DNA from: Fasciola hepatica
Lineage: Eukaryota > Platyhelminthes > Trematoda > Plagiorchiida > Fasciolidae
Length of the DNA: 64,000 nt
Direction: 5' to 3'
Assembly (NCBI GenBank): GCA_948099385.1
Contig: CANUEZ040000167.1
Location: 4,997,001-5,061,000 of the forward strand
Of this stretch, positions 12,044 to 24,430 are shown piece by piece; within the stretch, counting starts at the first letter, position 1; each line of letters starts with the position of its first letter. Made by a program: the position numbers and the translations under genes. Below the pieces are notes generated by a model. It had not been told where the DNA came from, did no database searches, and worked only from the letters and a program-made list of their open reading frames with translations.

Positions 12044-15000
12044 CACAGTCTAATTGTACAAAAGCACATTCATCATTCATTCTGATTTAACAGAAAGTGA
12101 CAACAGGATCGCCACTATTCACGGTTCACTGCCATATCCTTCAGTTTCTCCAGCCATCTGATTGAGGAATCTTTCGGACCCCAACCACAAAGGCGTGAGG
12201 CACCTACTTTTCCTAAGTTCGCTTTACACTTTCTTATTACCCTTTGCCACGTCATCTGTTGACATCCACGTGGCTTCTTCCACTCCCGGGGAGGAATGGA
12301 AAACAGGAGACGGTATAGTAGACGTGTGTTTGCCATAGATAACACGTGTTCGAACCAGTGAAGTCTACTTATCTGGATATGCTATGATAAAACATGCTCT
12401 GAATTAGTGTGATGGGTGTGTATGCTACTCATTGAATTAGTAAGTAGTCGATCGTTCAGAACGGAATTATGAGCAATTGTGGATTGATATGAATAAACGC
12501 GCCTATGTCAAAGGGACCAAACACAATAAGGTAAGTGACGTCATGTGAACCACACGTTTGCACCCTCCTACTAGATAACAACTGCCTTCAAGTGGGTCGG
12601 ACCACTGGAACGCGGATAAACATTGTTGTTTCAGTTGATCAGTTTTTCTGGCCTTTGAACGAGTAGTTCCTAATAGACAACCTATTGAATAGGCAGGTTT
12701 TCTGAAGCACCCGATACCCGATATCTGGCCTCTGCATTGCTCACTCGATCGTTCCATCCAGTCTTAGCAGCACTGCGCAAACATCTGTGATCGAAAACCT
12801 CAGGAAGAGGAATATCTTCCGCACGAAACCCCCAAGTCTCGCCCCCACACAACAAAAATGGACGTACCGCGGCTCAGTACACGCGAACTTTCAACTTCAG
12901 TAAAATATCAGGTCGGCGCCACAGGTGCGTCAGCCCAGTGTACGCCGCTCGAGCTTTGGATATAGACGTACTCGCCTCTACCACAGTGTTCCCTTCCGTC
13001 GTCACGCTGCTGCCGAGGCACCTAAGGTGGTTGATAATTGCCGGAACCTCCCTATCGAGCATCAAGCTCGGAACCGTTGACGTCCAGTCTTGCAAGATCA
13101 CTTTGCACTTTGAGGGTACAAATCGCATGTTGAATGGAGCTCCAGCTCTTGTGAGTCCTCCCAGTGCATGTTCCGTGCATTCGAACAAGCAAACAAGATC
13201 GTCCGTATAATCCAGGTCACATACCTTTTCACTATTTCCTAGTTCGATGCACACCTCGCGAAGATTTCGCAGGGTATTCTCCATTTTCTCGTCGATGGTG
13301 AAATGGGACATCTTTGTCAAACACCGCTGTTCGCTTCGAACGGACTTGATGGTTCACCATAAACCCTCTCGTAACCAGAGGTATGAGAGTACAGTGACCT
13401 CAGTAGGTTCACGACATTCTGTGGCATATCTTTCCGGTGTAGAGCACTACACAGCGCTGTTTGACCAGCTGAATTGAAGGCGCCTTTCCAATCGAGGAAA
13501 GCCATTATTGTCGGTTGACGGTGTGTGTGTGTGTGTGACGCGTCTCAGGTAATTGACGAAGAGTAAATATCTGGTCAATGCAGCCTCGACCTGGGCGAAA
13601 TCCGGCATGTTGCTCACGGGCGTTGATCTCGCGAGCCTGTGTAAGACGGCACAACAAAATCGAGGCAAGTACCTTGGTGACAATCGGAATGGAACTGACC
13701 CCATGATGGCTACTACATTCGTTGCGTATCCCCTTCTTAAAGATAGCGACAATCAATGACTCTCCCCATAACAGCGGAATACGCTCCTCGTTCCAAATGC
13801 CACGGAAAAAGGTGGCAAGTGATTTTATTAACTAACTACTTTAGCGCGCGTCCAGCTCAATTGCTCCCTGAAGTATTTAGCCCAACGACCAAGCCTTTGC
13901 TGTTTGCTATGCTTAGGCTCTCCATTTCTGCCATATATCGTTTCGCTGACCGGGCTTCACTGTCCACCGGTGTCGCGAATAAGTTTCAACAGTCTTTGAA
14001 TGTCACCTAAAGCAGTTACCACTCCCATTTCTTCTGCTACCTTCGCCTACCGATTTTCGCGGTCCCTCCTAAGACTTCTCGTAACTTGCCTTTGTAGGTG
14101 TCTTCGTATTTTGTTCATCTCCTTACAGTTCGACAGCTAACGTTTATGCTCCATTAGCCTGATCGACCCTCGCGAAATCCGACGCCTTTGATGGACATCG
14201 AATGTAGAACTACAGGGGAAATCTGCCACGTGCATTGCCTGTTTGATATGGGCCCAATGCTCATCTGCATTACTGTTCGTCGTAGATCCTTGCTCATGTG
14301 CTAATTTCTGTTCATACCTGGTGTGAACTTCTGGGTTAGACAAACGTTGTACGACTAACCGGGTTTGCGGTTTGCGTCAATGATCATGGAGCTGGAGAAA
14401 ATCGCAGTAAAACTAATGCAGGGTCAGACTCTGCGTACGTGGATCAGTAGGATCTACAGTTCTGGACAGAACTGCGCCACCGGTAACTTACTGCGATATG
14501 ATCTACTTGGCTCAGAGTATCATGTCGCCGTGCGGCGTGAGCTGTGTCGGAAATTGGTACTAGACGGGAATAACCGATTGTCTGCACAAAACTGGAGAAG
14601 CTTATCCCCGTTATCTGCGCGTTGAATGAGCAAAGCACAACGCCTAACTAAACAAGCTTCTGGCGCACTAAGTTTGCCAACATGTGCAATACAATCATTT
14701 GCTAGCACTATAATGCTAGAGCTTTTGCTCCTGCGAACGAGAGTGGTGAGTTTATCATAGAACTCGTCCTTCTGCATGTCAGACCTGCAGTCTGTTGGAG
14801 CGTATGCCGAGAGTACAGACAGATTGCGCTTAACACAACTATTCTTCCGAACGCCGACTGACCCCTGGAGTCTTACAGCACATAAATGACTGTTACTCGG
14901 GATCCAATCTAAAAGGGCAATTTCAACCTTGTCACTCAAGGCTATTCCCACACCATGTTGACTTGCAGCTCTAGCTACTTCGTCTCCTGAGGTGTGCAGG

Positions 15001-15500
15001 AAATACCTCGATGAGATGCCAGGAGCGGTTAGTTGAATCACGCTACTCGTGTCTTGGATACGCGTTTCACTTACGCAGTAGACATCAATCTTCAGAGGAT
15101 CTATTGCGAGGGCTAGGCACGCCTTCTGACCGGCCTGTATGAGTGTACGCACGTTGGAGGAGCTGAAGTTCAGAGGCTGACGATGCTTGAGAAAATGTGA
15201 GTTACCAGACAGAGGATTATTCCCGACACTATTTGACAGTGAATCGTTGCGAGTATCGGCCGTGTTATCCGTGGGAGTATTATGGGTGGATAGAGAGGGC
15301 AAAGAGAGATGGCTGGGGACAGAAGACAAAGGTTGAATAACAAGGAGGGAACTTTGACTGAATAATCGCTCCTATCCCTGTTTGTACCTTGAAGATATCC
15401 TCTCCAGAGATATAGTGGTTGTTCGTAGAGAACTAGGTGTTGCCCATCAGCTGGCCCAGTGAGACGTGGCCTAATCTGGTCTCTGTCTATTGGTTTGTTA
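12044..15500 (-). pseudogene. Near full-length non-LTR retrotransposon, the best preserved coding copy
   Basis: The 5' region and endonuclease form a single open stretch of 269 codons at 14520-15329. It holds SNVRTL.QAGQKACLA, KIDVYCVSETRIQD, HGVGIALSDKVE, LSAYAPTDC and NGDKLLQFCADNRLF. A linker follows near 14137-14343. The RT (13505-13756) has HHGVSSIPI and HAGFRPGRGCIDQIF. Motif A lies in MAFLDWKGAFN (13505 downward) and the catalytic box is DYTDDLV near 13200. The end domain at 12115-12345 has MTWQRVIRK and GWGPKD..IRWLEKLKDMAVNRE, then the 3' tail to about 12044. About 300 bases near 12.4-12.7 kb interrupt the C-terminal part. The metal-binding GDxNA motif of the endonuclease reads NDCIA, and frameshifts separate the pieces, so it is inactive. 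A GT/CA microsatellite interrupts the RT near 13522-13538. Confidence 0.88.
13520..13539. repeat. (GT)n microsatellite inside RT relict
   Basis: A short GT run of about 17 bases sits between the FTLRQL and FLDW blocks of the minus-strand RT. Confidence 0.8.
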
Positions 15501-16550
15501 GGCATGATTGCATCTTTAGCTTTTATTATTTGTCGTTCACATTTATTTGGGTCGAGGAGACCCTCAAGCCATCAATTTGAATCGGGGTGCAGTCTAATAC
15601 CGATTGACTGTTTTCACTCTCGACTATATGATGCTGTGAGGCAGAAACCAGAACCAGAACCAGAACATGGAACTACGAGGTTACTGTATGTGAGGGTATG
15701 AGCTGACTCATCGTCGGTGGACAGGTAAGTCTCATTAACAGTCAACCCGTCAACGCATTCTCGAACGACAAGGCAGTGGATCGATAAGATGAGAACGGAT
15801 TCCCGCCAAGTGGTGGCTGGGCGTATCTCCAGTCAATCAATCAGAAGAGAGGTTACCCGATACAAGTTTGAACCGATTAGTTTGTGTTTACGACGATTCG
15901 TGACAGTGACTGTTTCTTATATAATCAGTGTTATGAGCTAATAAACCGCGAAGGTTCGAAGGTACAAAGGTCTTCTCACTAGATTTAGTGGGACAGAACA
16001 AGGCACTGAAAATGTGTTCACCTAAGCACTGAACCGACAGACGTCCCTGTCCTTCACCCAAAGCATCACATGAACCCTCAATGGAGTATTTTCTACTGTA
16101 TCTTTACGGCCGAGAAACCTCACTTCTCCCAACCTCCGTTTTCTTTTTGTTCCCGTGATTTGGGCAAAAGACGATTCGGAGTCCATATCTTCGAGTAAAG
16201 AGTCTTACTGTGTGGATGGCACTCGACTTTATTGCCTAACGTTTCCACGAATTGAGAAGTGGATCATAACTGGATAGCTCGACATAACCAAGCCCACTTC
16301 ACATGGACCAATCATTCGAACTTACGTCCGATTTTAACAGAATACGTTTATCTGATGACGTGTAATTCACGTCTCAAACAGTGTTTCAAATGAGAAATGG
16401 TCCGTGGTCTCCAGGACTGTACAACCCATCACGACGAGACTGCACCTTGATGGAGTGTGATGGCTTACGCGCCTCTGTGGCCCAAATAACTACGCAGGGT
16501 GGCTTCCTTAAACCGGATCTGCAATCATACCTAACAGGTCGATGGGTGGA
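15501..16550. other. Intronic sequence with a short CAGAAC tandem
   Basis: CAGAAC/CAGAAAC units repeat about four times at 15642-15667. No gene is visible. Near 16350-16380, CTGATGA with a short stem superficially resembles a hammerhead ribozyme but lacks the GAAA core. Confidence 0.5.
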
Positions 16551-18282
16551 GGCCAGACGAAGTCCATTCTCCAAAACAGTGGTTGGGCAACATCTGGTTC
16601 TAACAACTACACACCTGAGGGCACTAGAGAATAAACAAAGAAACAGTTTACTGGTCTAAAAACCTTCACTAGATGGACATAGGAATGGTTTTCTGTTGAC
16701 GGTGAAAGGAGTCAGCGCACTTTATTGGGTAGCTATCGTCCGCCTAAGCTGGTCGGCTTCCTGACAAAAGGATGCTGCCCCATCCACGTTCCGCTTGCTC
16801 CATTGGGTGCATGGAACTGAGGACTGAATGAAAAAAACGGATCGATAACAAAGCACCAGCGAAGACGAGACAGAATGTTTGCAACAATCAGGTCTCATGT
16901 GACAAACGAAGAGAAGCTCTTTCATGGGTTATTCGATCACGTCCTCCTTCCGAGTCAACGCCCCACTGCTTTGTGGGTTTGACTTTTGGGTCAAAGACCC
17001 CGGTTGGAGTTCCCAAAGAGAAACCCGTTCTGCAGTTTAGGCAGTCTCGAAGTATGAACCGCTCAGAAATCTTCAGCGTTTTTCTTGTAAAGGGCTTCAC
17101 TAAATTCCCCTCTCCTTTTATTTAAGATCGACGCAACATGCCGCGGGTCATTGCAATTTTAAGGGAAGCGGCAGTCCAGGATTATTATATAAATCAAAGA
17201 AAATTCTGCAGTCTATATGTTCACTTGAGTTGGCGCTTTCAGTGTCCGCACATTATATCAGATAGGGCAACAGGCCTGCCTCACTAGAACCCTTAGAACT
17301 TCCAAAATAGATGTACACTGTCTCCGAAACGTGCATATAAACATCACTTCTATGATTACTCTTTGCACCCCAGATAAAACCTCAGTCTTTCTCTTTACCC
17401 CTCGTTTATCGGGTGATCCGGTGTCAAGTGCTCGTGGTTAGCCCGGCGTTGGGATTGCTTTGAGCATGAGAGCTGAGTGTGCACTACTAGACTGGATTCC
17501 ACTCAGCAGTCGTTAATGGGCTGCATAATTTGGCAGTTCTGTATATGACAATAGGAACAAACCGAAAGGTCGATGCTTGTTCGTCGCGTCTGACTAACTG
17601 CAGTTCCCCTGAGACGAAGGACCAATTCTCAGGATTTGTCTCAGCTGCTTCACAGCGTGCGTTCTATGAACATGGCTTTCATTGCTTGGGATTTCACCGT
17701 ACAAGTTGGCCGTTTGGGTGATTCTGAAAGACACATGGGAAGCCCATTTGCTATCCAGGCCGATTGTATCGATAACGGCGATTGTCTCATCCAGCTGACC
17801 ACAGATTATTTCTGGCAAACACAAACTTATATTATAAAAAGCGAACCGGACTGACATGGCGTCCTCTCGTGTCTGCACAATGTTAGACTCAGGTTAACCA
17901 TATTGCCATTGGTCACCGGTGGCGTGGATCAATTAAAGATTGTCGTTCTTTTTGGTTTAGGCCTGTGGGCTCAGATCGCACCTTGGTATGCGACCATTTC
18001 TGTTTGTGTTATCTGTGGCGGCACCAACATAAACGCCGCCCGTCCTGTACAGTTGCTTCTGGACGATAACCGACGATCTACTTTTCAGGTGGAGCTGTCT
18101 ACACAGTTATGAATGCAGTCTGATGTTCAAGACCCAGATGAACGCTGGCAACAGATCAAGGAAACCTTATATGCCACAGGATTCTGTTTCATGCATGCCT
18201 CACAGACAACGGATATCTTCGACCTCAGTTGCTCTGTTTGGTGCTCGGAAATCCGTCCCTCCGGATGCCACATTCAATGAAG
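16551..18282 (+). pseudogene. 5' half of a non-LTR element: conserved leader plus endonuclease
   Basis: The first ~600 bases (16551-17150) are non-coding but align along their length with 55207-55790, so they are the element's 5' leader. The endonuclease follows: CLTRTLRTSKIDVHCVSET near 17278-17330, then C-SSPETKDQF and FTVQVGRLGDSERHMGSPF..ADCIDNGDCLIQL (17600-17830). The linker (DPDERWQQIKETLYATGF, then PPDATFNEV) ends at about 18280. After that the match to the 55 kb copy stops and no RT follows, so the 3' half was lost or never integrated. Stops and shifts break the frame. It lies in GGA intron 1, in the same direction as the host gene. Confidence 0.78.
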
Positions 18283-19855
18283 TGTATTTGAACTCTTTCC
18301 TTGTCCTCATGGTTTCCGCTTCTTACTTTGCTTTTGCATTCATTAACTTCATGTTTCTGTCATTTTTGCGCTTGATTCGACGATGCTGGAGGGTAGCAAC
18401 CAAAACCAGAGCGCAGAAGTGCGAGATTAAAGGTTGGACTAACTGAACTGAAGGAAGCTACGCAGTTAGATACCTATGTTTGTAAAGACTTCCGTTTGCA
18501 CTTTTAGATACCGCTTTTCGTGGTTATTCGCTGTACGTTGTGTTCTGACTTTTTGGTTTTCCAGTGCGGTGTTAGTATGGTAGTATTTATGAAACGGAGG
18601 TTGTGTAGGAAACCATCCATGAGCAGCCGCAGTAGATGCACACATGTAACGTGGGACACCTGAAAGTACTGTGGATGTGGCACTTTCCGATTCCCCGCCA
18701 GCATCCCTATAAGTTCTCAAACGTCTGTAGAAAGTACACTCCGCACTTATGAACACTTTGGTATTCCCCGTGAGTGTGCCTCGTTGAGAGGTTTCATTGT
18801 TCGTGTATTCTTACTCAGCATTGTTTACATAGGGCAGTTTTCACACCCGTCTCTAGTCGGTGTTATTCAACCCCCATATTATTACTTTTTATTTGCAATC
18901 ATCATTTGATACTAAACTTTGCCACGAATTAAGTGTGACGCAAAATGGTAAGGCACTCACCTAGGTAATTTCAACGAAACTTTTGAAGCACCAATATCAC
19001 AAGACTGGCATTATAAGCCGGTCATTTTTTCGTATCATGCGAAATTTCGGTGTTGGACATCGTGACAATGTATTGTTCGACTTTCCCGGAGAACCGTGTT
19101 TTGGAGTCCGTGTTCATATTGTTTTTTCCGTACATCGGAAACACTTGATTGCCAGGGACTTTTTGACTCACTGAAATTCACAAACAAGCCTCCAGTCTCT
19201 TTAACTATGTTTGGAATCAGAAAAAAACATACCGGTAACTTCGAACAGAAGTACTGATGGTTTCAAATTATGCTGTTCTTTTTCAAGAGGACCCCACTGC
19301 ACATTAAACGGATGCTAAATGAAAAACAAACCGTTTTATATGAGGCCCACAACTGTAGAAGCGATGTGACATAGAATGAGAATTGTACAAAATCACGGTA
19401 GCACGATGCGGGAGGGTTAAATAGCTGTTCCTCCTTTCTGTACACTTGGGGTTTTCACCTTTGAGTAGCAGCAGCCGCTTCAGCCAATTTTAACTGTTTT
19501 AACTCCTGTATTACTGTTAAAGGTGACATCCTGCATGCATGTGTTTATTTATTGGAACAAATATCGGCTCGAGAACTTCATGTTAACAATCATTACTCCA
19601 CCGTCTGTTCGCGCCAGCAATAGGCCTATTAAACGATATAAAATGCTCCGAAGTCCGTTTCGCATAGAATGAAATCCGATTTTGTAACTGCATGTTTCCA
19701 GCCATACAAGTACTCTGTGCAGATGAATCGACTTCTATTCAGCGCCTCATTTCAGTGATATTTTACGAGTAACGTCGATTTTTGGATCACACGATCTTAC
19801 CCGTATTTTTTATCTCATGCTGTCCGTCATGAGGCGTCTTATCAGGACAATAGAT
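18283..19855 (+). other. GGA intron 1, no gene seen
   Basis: A short stretch at 18350-18440 (RLIRRCWRVATK) faintly resembles a retroelement linker, but not enough to call. The rest is unassigned. Confidence 0.4.
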
Positions 19856-20040
19856 AGATAACTGATTATAGAATATGCCCATCGATTCATGAAAAAACTT
19901 GTAACACGAAGAAATTTCTTTTAGATATATCACTTCAGGCATTGACATACATAGTACTCTCCTTTACCCAGTACTATATATGTCAATGCCTGAACTGATA
20001 TATCGAAAAGAAATTTCTTCGTGTTATAAGATAACTGATT
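19856..20040. mobile_element. Hairpin (foldback) element with flanking direct repeat
   Basis: The arms 19898-19958 and 19970-20030 are reverse complements at 57 of 61 positions, with no gaps, around an 11-base loop (19959-19969). The 12-base sequence AGATAACTGATT occurs at 19856-19867 and again at 20029-20040, bracketing the hairpin like a target-site duplication, though the right copy overlaps the hairpin end by two bases. No coding capacity is present. It is either a miniature foldback or MITE-type insertion or, if transcribed with the host intron, a source of a long hairpin RNA. It lies 117 bases upstream of GGA exon 2. Confidence 0.65.
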
Positions 20041-20157
20041 GTGCACTTTCGTCTCATGTTCAGTCGCTTTTTTATCCAATCGTTGATTTTTTCTCACGGA
20101 CACACTGTATCATTCACACCCATGCCTGCTTCCACTTTTATACACATTACAATACAG

Positions 20158-20271
20158 CCTTTGCAACTACGAAACCTAACGGCATCAGGACAAAGTTTAT
20201 CAGCTTATTCACCTTTCCTACCAGCGGGCGCCATAAATCAAGTGATTCTGATCTACGATCCTTTGCATCGA
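20158..20271 (+). CDS. GGA-type adaptor: middle exon of gamma-adaptin ear
   Basis: This 114-nt exon (38 codons, phase 0 at both ends) follows an acceptor ending TACAG and stops at a perfect donor (CGA/GTGAGT). It encodes LQLRNLTASGQSLSAYSP, then LPAGAINQVILIYDPLHR. The corresponding GGA ear segment is KLQPPSGTEL.AF.P followed by P.AITQVLLLANP. The match covers the conserved hydrophobic strand and the AI-QV core. Phase, spacing and order fit directly after the exon ending at 6755. The intron before it is about 13.4 kb and contains four sets of dead retroelement sequence, a SINE and the hairpin. Confidence 0.85.
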
Positions 20272-21452
20272 GTGAGTGTCCGATTGCGGTAATAGGTGTT
20301 TTCGATCGTGTTCTTTTCTGTTTTTAATTCATTGCTTTCACTTGCCCGATCATCTGTAAAGCTAGTTGCGTCACAAATATTCCGTCATTATGATAGTACT
20401 GGGAGTGTCGTGATCATCATATACTGTTGTCAGGTTTAACAACTGCGAAGAGAGTGCTAACTGCGCATGTTCGTGGAAATGACTTGCCCACGGTTGATGA
20501 AGCTGTCACTTCTGATTGCATATTTCGACTATTGTGGATCATATTGCTAAAGAAAAGACCGACTTTTCATCAAGCTTTCTAAGATTTTCTCTAATTAGTG
20601 GCTGTTTAGTAGGTGACGGTGTTAGTGTGAAAACGTCGGAACATTTCATGTGTATCACCAAAGGGGCACGTTTAATATACGTAGAAAGAAGATCTGAGAA
20701 GTGAAGGATGAACCAAAAGTCACTTCTATGATCTATTTTGTCGGAGTTAGGTGTCTCAGGCTCCCAGATGACTGCTCGTTCTGAACGCCTCTCAAAATGT
20801 CCCCAAATGACCGCTCGTCTCAAACAGCCTTTGCTGAGGAAGTCCTGCACACTGTCTTCCAAAAACGGAGATATTTTCACCAAAGTGTGAGGATGAAAGC
20901 GCACGCATCGCGCTCTCTACCGGGTTGGCCGACATTCGGTCTAGAGGAGATGGCTAAACCGTGATTCTAAACCAGCCGCGGGTGGCTTATGGGGCGTATA
21001 ACGGTATGCTCACCGGCGTCTGCGGCGGAGGGGTGTACTGGACACCCAGGATGTTTAGCCTCATCCGAAGGGTGTATGAACTGAGCAATCAGTCACCGGT
21101 CTCCAGTGGGTTACAGACCCTGCACTTCGTCGCTCTGCCTTGTGGTTAAGCTTTGGTCAACTACAAGCTCCGGTTGTGGACCCCTAAGAAAACCACTTGC
21201 TTTGGCCTGGGCAATCTGGCAGTATTGCGTCTACAAACAGATTACTTCATTACACTCTACTTTGATGTACAGCTCACAACGTCATCCTGCTCACTCTCCG
21301 TTGCGTGCACAACCATCCACAAACTCATCCGTTTTCTTATTTTCTCTCTGTACCACTAATGCAGAATCGAGACACAGTCCAAGATACACTAATAGACGCA
21401 TCCCTTCACTCTCGGATGCCGCAGCTCTCCTCCGACCATCTTCGACGTTCGG
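20272..21452 (+). other. GGA intron 2, first part, no gene seen
   Basis: No recognisable domain was found on either strand between the donor at 20272 and the SINE at 21453. Confidence 0.5.
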
Positions 21453-21729
21453 ACCGGTGGTGGTCGAGTGGTTTAGAGCGTTTGATCACCACCTTAGAGG
21501 TCCGAGGTTCAAATCCTCGCCATCACCGGCTACTTTGTTGGTGGACAGTAATTCTCACTGTCATCCGGATCGGTACCACATCTGATCTACTGGGACCTTA
21601 TGAGGTTCTTGGCCACTCCAAGGCTCAGTGTACGGTGACCGGTTATCCCCAATAGTGCAATGAGCTCTCGTGGCTATGGGCATATATGATTTCCACTGCA
21701 CTCATGAGGAAACATGTAATAATAAAATG
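21453..21729 (+). repeat. tRNA-derived SINE, copy 2 (best preserved)
   Basis: The head reads like the 5' part of a Leu/Ser-type tRNA, with an A box GGTCGAGTGGTTTAGAGC at 21462-21479 and a B box GGTTCAAATCC at about 21507-21517. An unrelated body follows (GGACCTTATGAGG, CCACTCCAAGGCTCAG, CCAATAGTGCAATGAG) and a tail ending ATGTAATAATAAAA. Total length is about 277 bases. The body and tail recur at 9923-10190 and 53313-53556 in the opposite orientation. No flanking target duplication is obvious, so insertion is not recent. Confidence 0.8.
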
Positions 21730-21899
21730 ACTCACAACTTATAATGTTGCGCAATCTGATGCTCATAGATCAACAGGCTGGGTTAGCTAGGACCTTGGAG
21801 GAGACTGATGTCTCAATGGTTTTAAATATTTGTGTTGGTTGTAGCTCAGCTTCTTTTCTGCCATGATGTCCTGATCGCTAAGCTTGGCGTTTAGATATC

Positions 21900-24430
21900 G
21901 AACGTTCCATCACCAGTCCAGGTGACCTCGTCAGTGAATGATTGATGTTTATTTGCTACCAACAGGAGACCCGCATTCAAGAACCTGTGAAATATCAAAT
22001 TTATCGCCTACCAAAAAGGACGTTACTTTTTATTTACACTGTTCTGTGGACCCTGAAGGTGGGACCTCCGGCCACACAGGCGTTAGAATAGTCTTGAATG
22101 ATGGAGCGAAGTCTAGTCTCCTAGAGTGGTCTCCAGTTGATAGTCGACTACGTGCTATACGAATCAGATGATCGTACAAGGTAAGCGGAAAACGAGCTAA
22201 TAGACATTGTCTGTTTGTGATTTCTGCATATGCTACTACTGACTGTAGTCCGGATGCTGCGAAGGATAGGTTCTACCACCGCCTTCACGACCTAGTGAAA
22301 ACATCACAAAAACGGACATGATCGCTCTAGCTGGAGACTTAAATGCCAGGGTCGGTAGTATTGCACCTAGTGTGCATCATCTAGGAGGTCGTTTCGGTCT
22401 TAACTGCTGCTGCTCGGACAATGATGAGAGGCTTTCAAGTCTTTGCTCTCATCACCGGCTGTTTCTATCTTGCAGCAGCCCTAATCGTACAAGGCGCCTT
22501 TCAGCCACCTGGCGGCCTCGTTCGGCAACTCAGGACTGGGCTCATATGGACCACATTGCAACAAGCTATAGATGACCAAGCTGTGTACAAACCTGCCGTT
22601 CATAAAGAGGAACCAGTCTTGGTTCTGATCATGCACTAGTGAATGTCGCACCCATCGTGCTTTGGTGGGTCAACTAGAAAGATGGTGTCTCGAATTGATG
22701 TCTCCAGTCTATCGAAACCTAGCATGTTGGCCAAATCCCAGAGTGAAACGAAAGATAGACTGAGCACCATCCCACCATGCTCCTAGAGTAACGTTGAGCT
22801 CCCGTCAAGTTGGTTCTGAATTCCGCGTGTCTGACTAATTGCGACATTACCTATAGGCCGGCCAAGCATTAGATAATCGCAAACTCCCTCCGACTTCCAG
22901 ATATCCGCAGTTCAGTCCTCGCGGACTAAGCTGCCAACGGACCCCGTCTGACCCTAAAACGTGAGCTCACTGCAAGCCTAAGAAACACTCACGGGAATCG
23001 GTGTTGGGAACGCATTGCTAAGATGGAATCAGCTGCTGCCTCCGAGAATTTTCAAAAGCTGTTCCACATTATCCGTAACCCTGGTACCAAAAGACGCGGT
23101 GTCAGTGAGACAATTTGCGAAACCAGCGGAAATGCCTATTCATAGACTCCATCTATGCCCAAGATGAACAAAACACCTCAATTTACAATTCAACTGGTCT
23201 CCTGCACCAACTGCCATGCCTCTTGATGAACGTCGTGTCCATTGGCCCGTGCTCTTAGATCCACCCAGCGAAGCTGAATTTGGTAGTACACTTGCAATCC
23301 TCAACCGTCACAAGGCTCCAGGCCCAGACGACCTACCACAAGCTGTATTATGTGATGGAAGAGCTAACGCATATGTTCTCTAAAATATGGGAAGAGGAGG
23401 AAGCTCCTGTGGATTGGATGGGATTGATCTTAATCTTTAAGAAAGGATCATGAATTGTCTTTGGCAGTGATACAGGAATCAGCATTATCCAGGTTGCGTC
23501 AAAGATTTTGGAGTCTACTGTTCTTCGTAGACGGTCATCACACAGAGAGCAACACGCAGGGTTTCGCCTTGATCGAGTCTGCAGTTATCAGATATTCAGC
23601 CTTCGTCAGCTGTTGGAGAATCGGCACACTTCCTGAAGACCGCCCATCGCCGTATTTCTGGATATCAGAACAGCCTTTGAAGAAGTTGACGGGACTGCTC
23701 TATGAGAATGCTTCTCGGGAAGCGACATACCCGGAAAATATGTATCAATCATCAAATCCTTCTATCGTCATACTGCAGGATGAGTAAGAGTTTGCGGTAA
23801 GCTTTCGCTCTCTTTTGTGTTTCCAGTAGAGTTAGCCAAAGGTGCATTCGTTCACCGTTTCTCTTTAACTTTGCAATTGACTGCGCCTTAAGAAATCAGT
23901 CAGGGCACAGAATTACTGATCGGTGGTACGCCGACGACATTGTCCTACTGGTTTCTAACATCCCAGCAGACTAACTTCTACTGAACCGCATGACAACTGG
24001 AGTGGCTCGATACGAAATGAGCTTGACACCATCAAAGTGCAAGGTGCTACTCTAGGATTGGCGAGGGCACGTACCTGCGTCCTACTTAGCCAACAAAAAA
24101 CTGGAGACTACCGTAAATTGTGTTTACCTGAGCAGCTGTATTACTGGAAATGGTTGCTTGAGAGAGGAAATATCTATGCATATTTCAAAGGCCAGAGTAG
24201 CTTTTTTGGACCTCAATTATCTCTGGCGCCGACACGATATCAATCCTTTCCTGAAAGACCGAGTGTATGATACCACTGTGCTCCCCGTACTGTTGAATGG
24301 TTGTGAAACATGACTCTTGCGAGTTGAAGATATTCGTCACCCGGCTGTCTTTGATACCTGCTGCTTACGTAGCATTGCCCGTGTTTGAACCCAAACTGGT
24401 TTCCACCGCGAAATAGATGATTGATGGTAA
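21900..24430 (+). pseudogene. Non-LTR retrotransposon relict (endonuclease + RT)
   Basis: The endonuclease begins near 21938 with IDVYLLP..DPHSRT, a frameshifted form of the usual SETRIQD block. It continues with HTGVRIVLNDGAKSSLLEW and SRLRAIRIR, and has an intact metal-binding loop ALAGDLNARVG at 22322-22355 and LCSHHRLFLS. The linker lies near 23030-23120 (MESAAASENFQKLFHIIR). The RT starts near 23400 (GLILIFKKGS), runs through EQHAGFRLDRVCSYQIFSLR and AVFLDIRTAF, and has a good WYADDIVLL box at 23925-23950. The C-terminal VEDIRH..VFDTCCLRSIAR is near 24315-24385. Its many frameshifts make it inactive. It lies in GGA intron 2, same strand. Confidence 0.8.

Noticed and set aside
16340..16380. 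CTGATGA followed by a CGTG/CACG stem, like a hammerhead ribozyme
   Set aside because: The required GAAA after stem II is missing and no closing stems I or III are visible.
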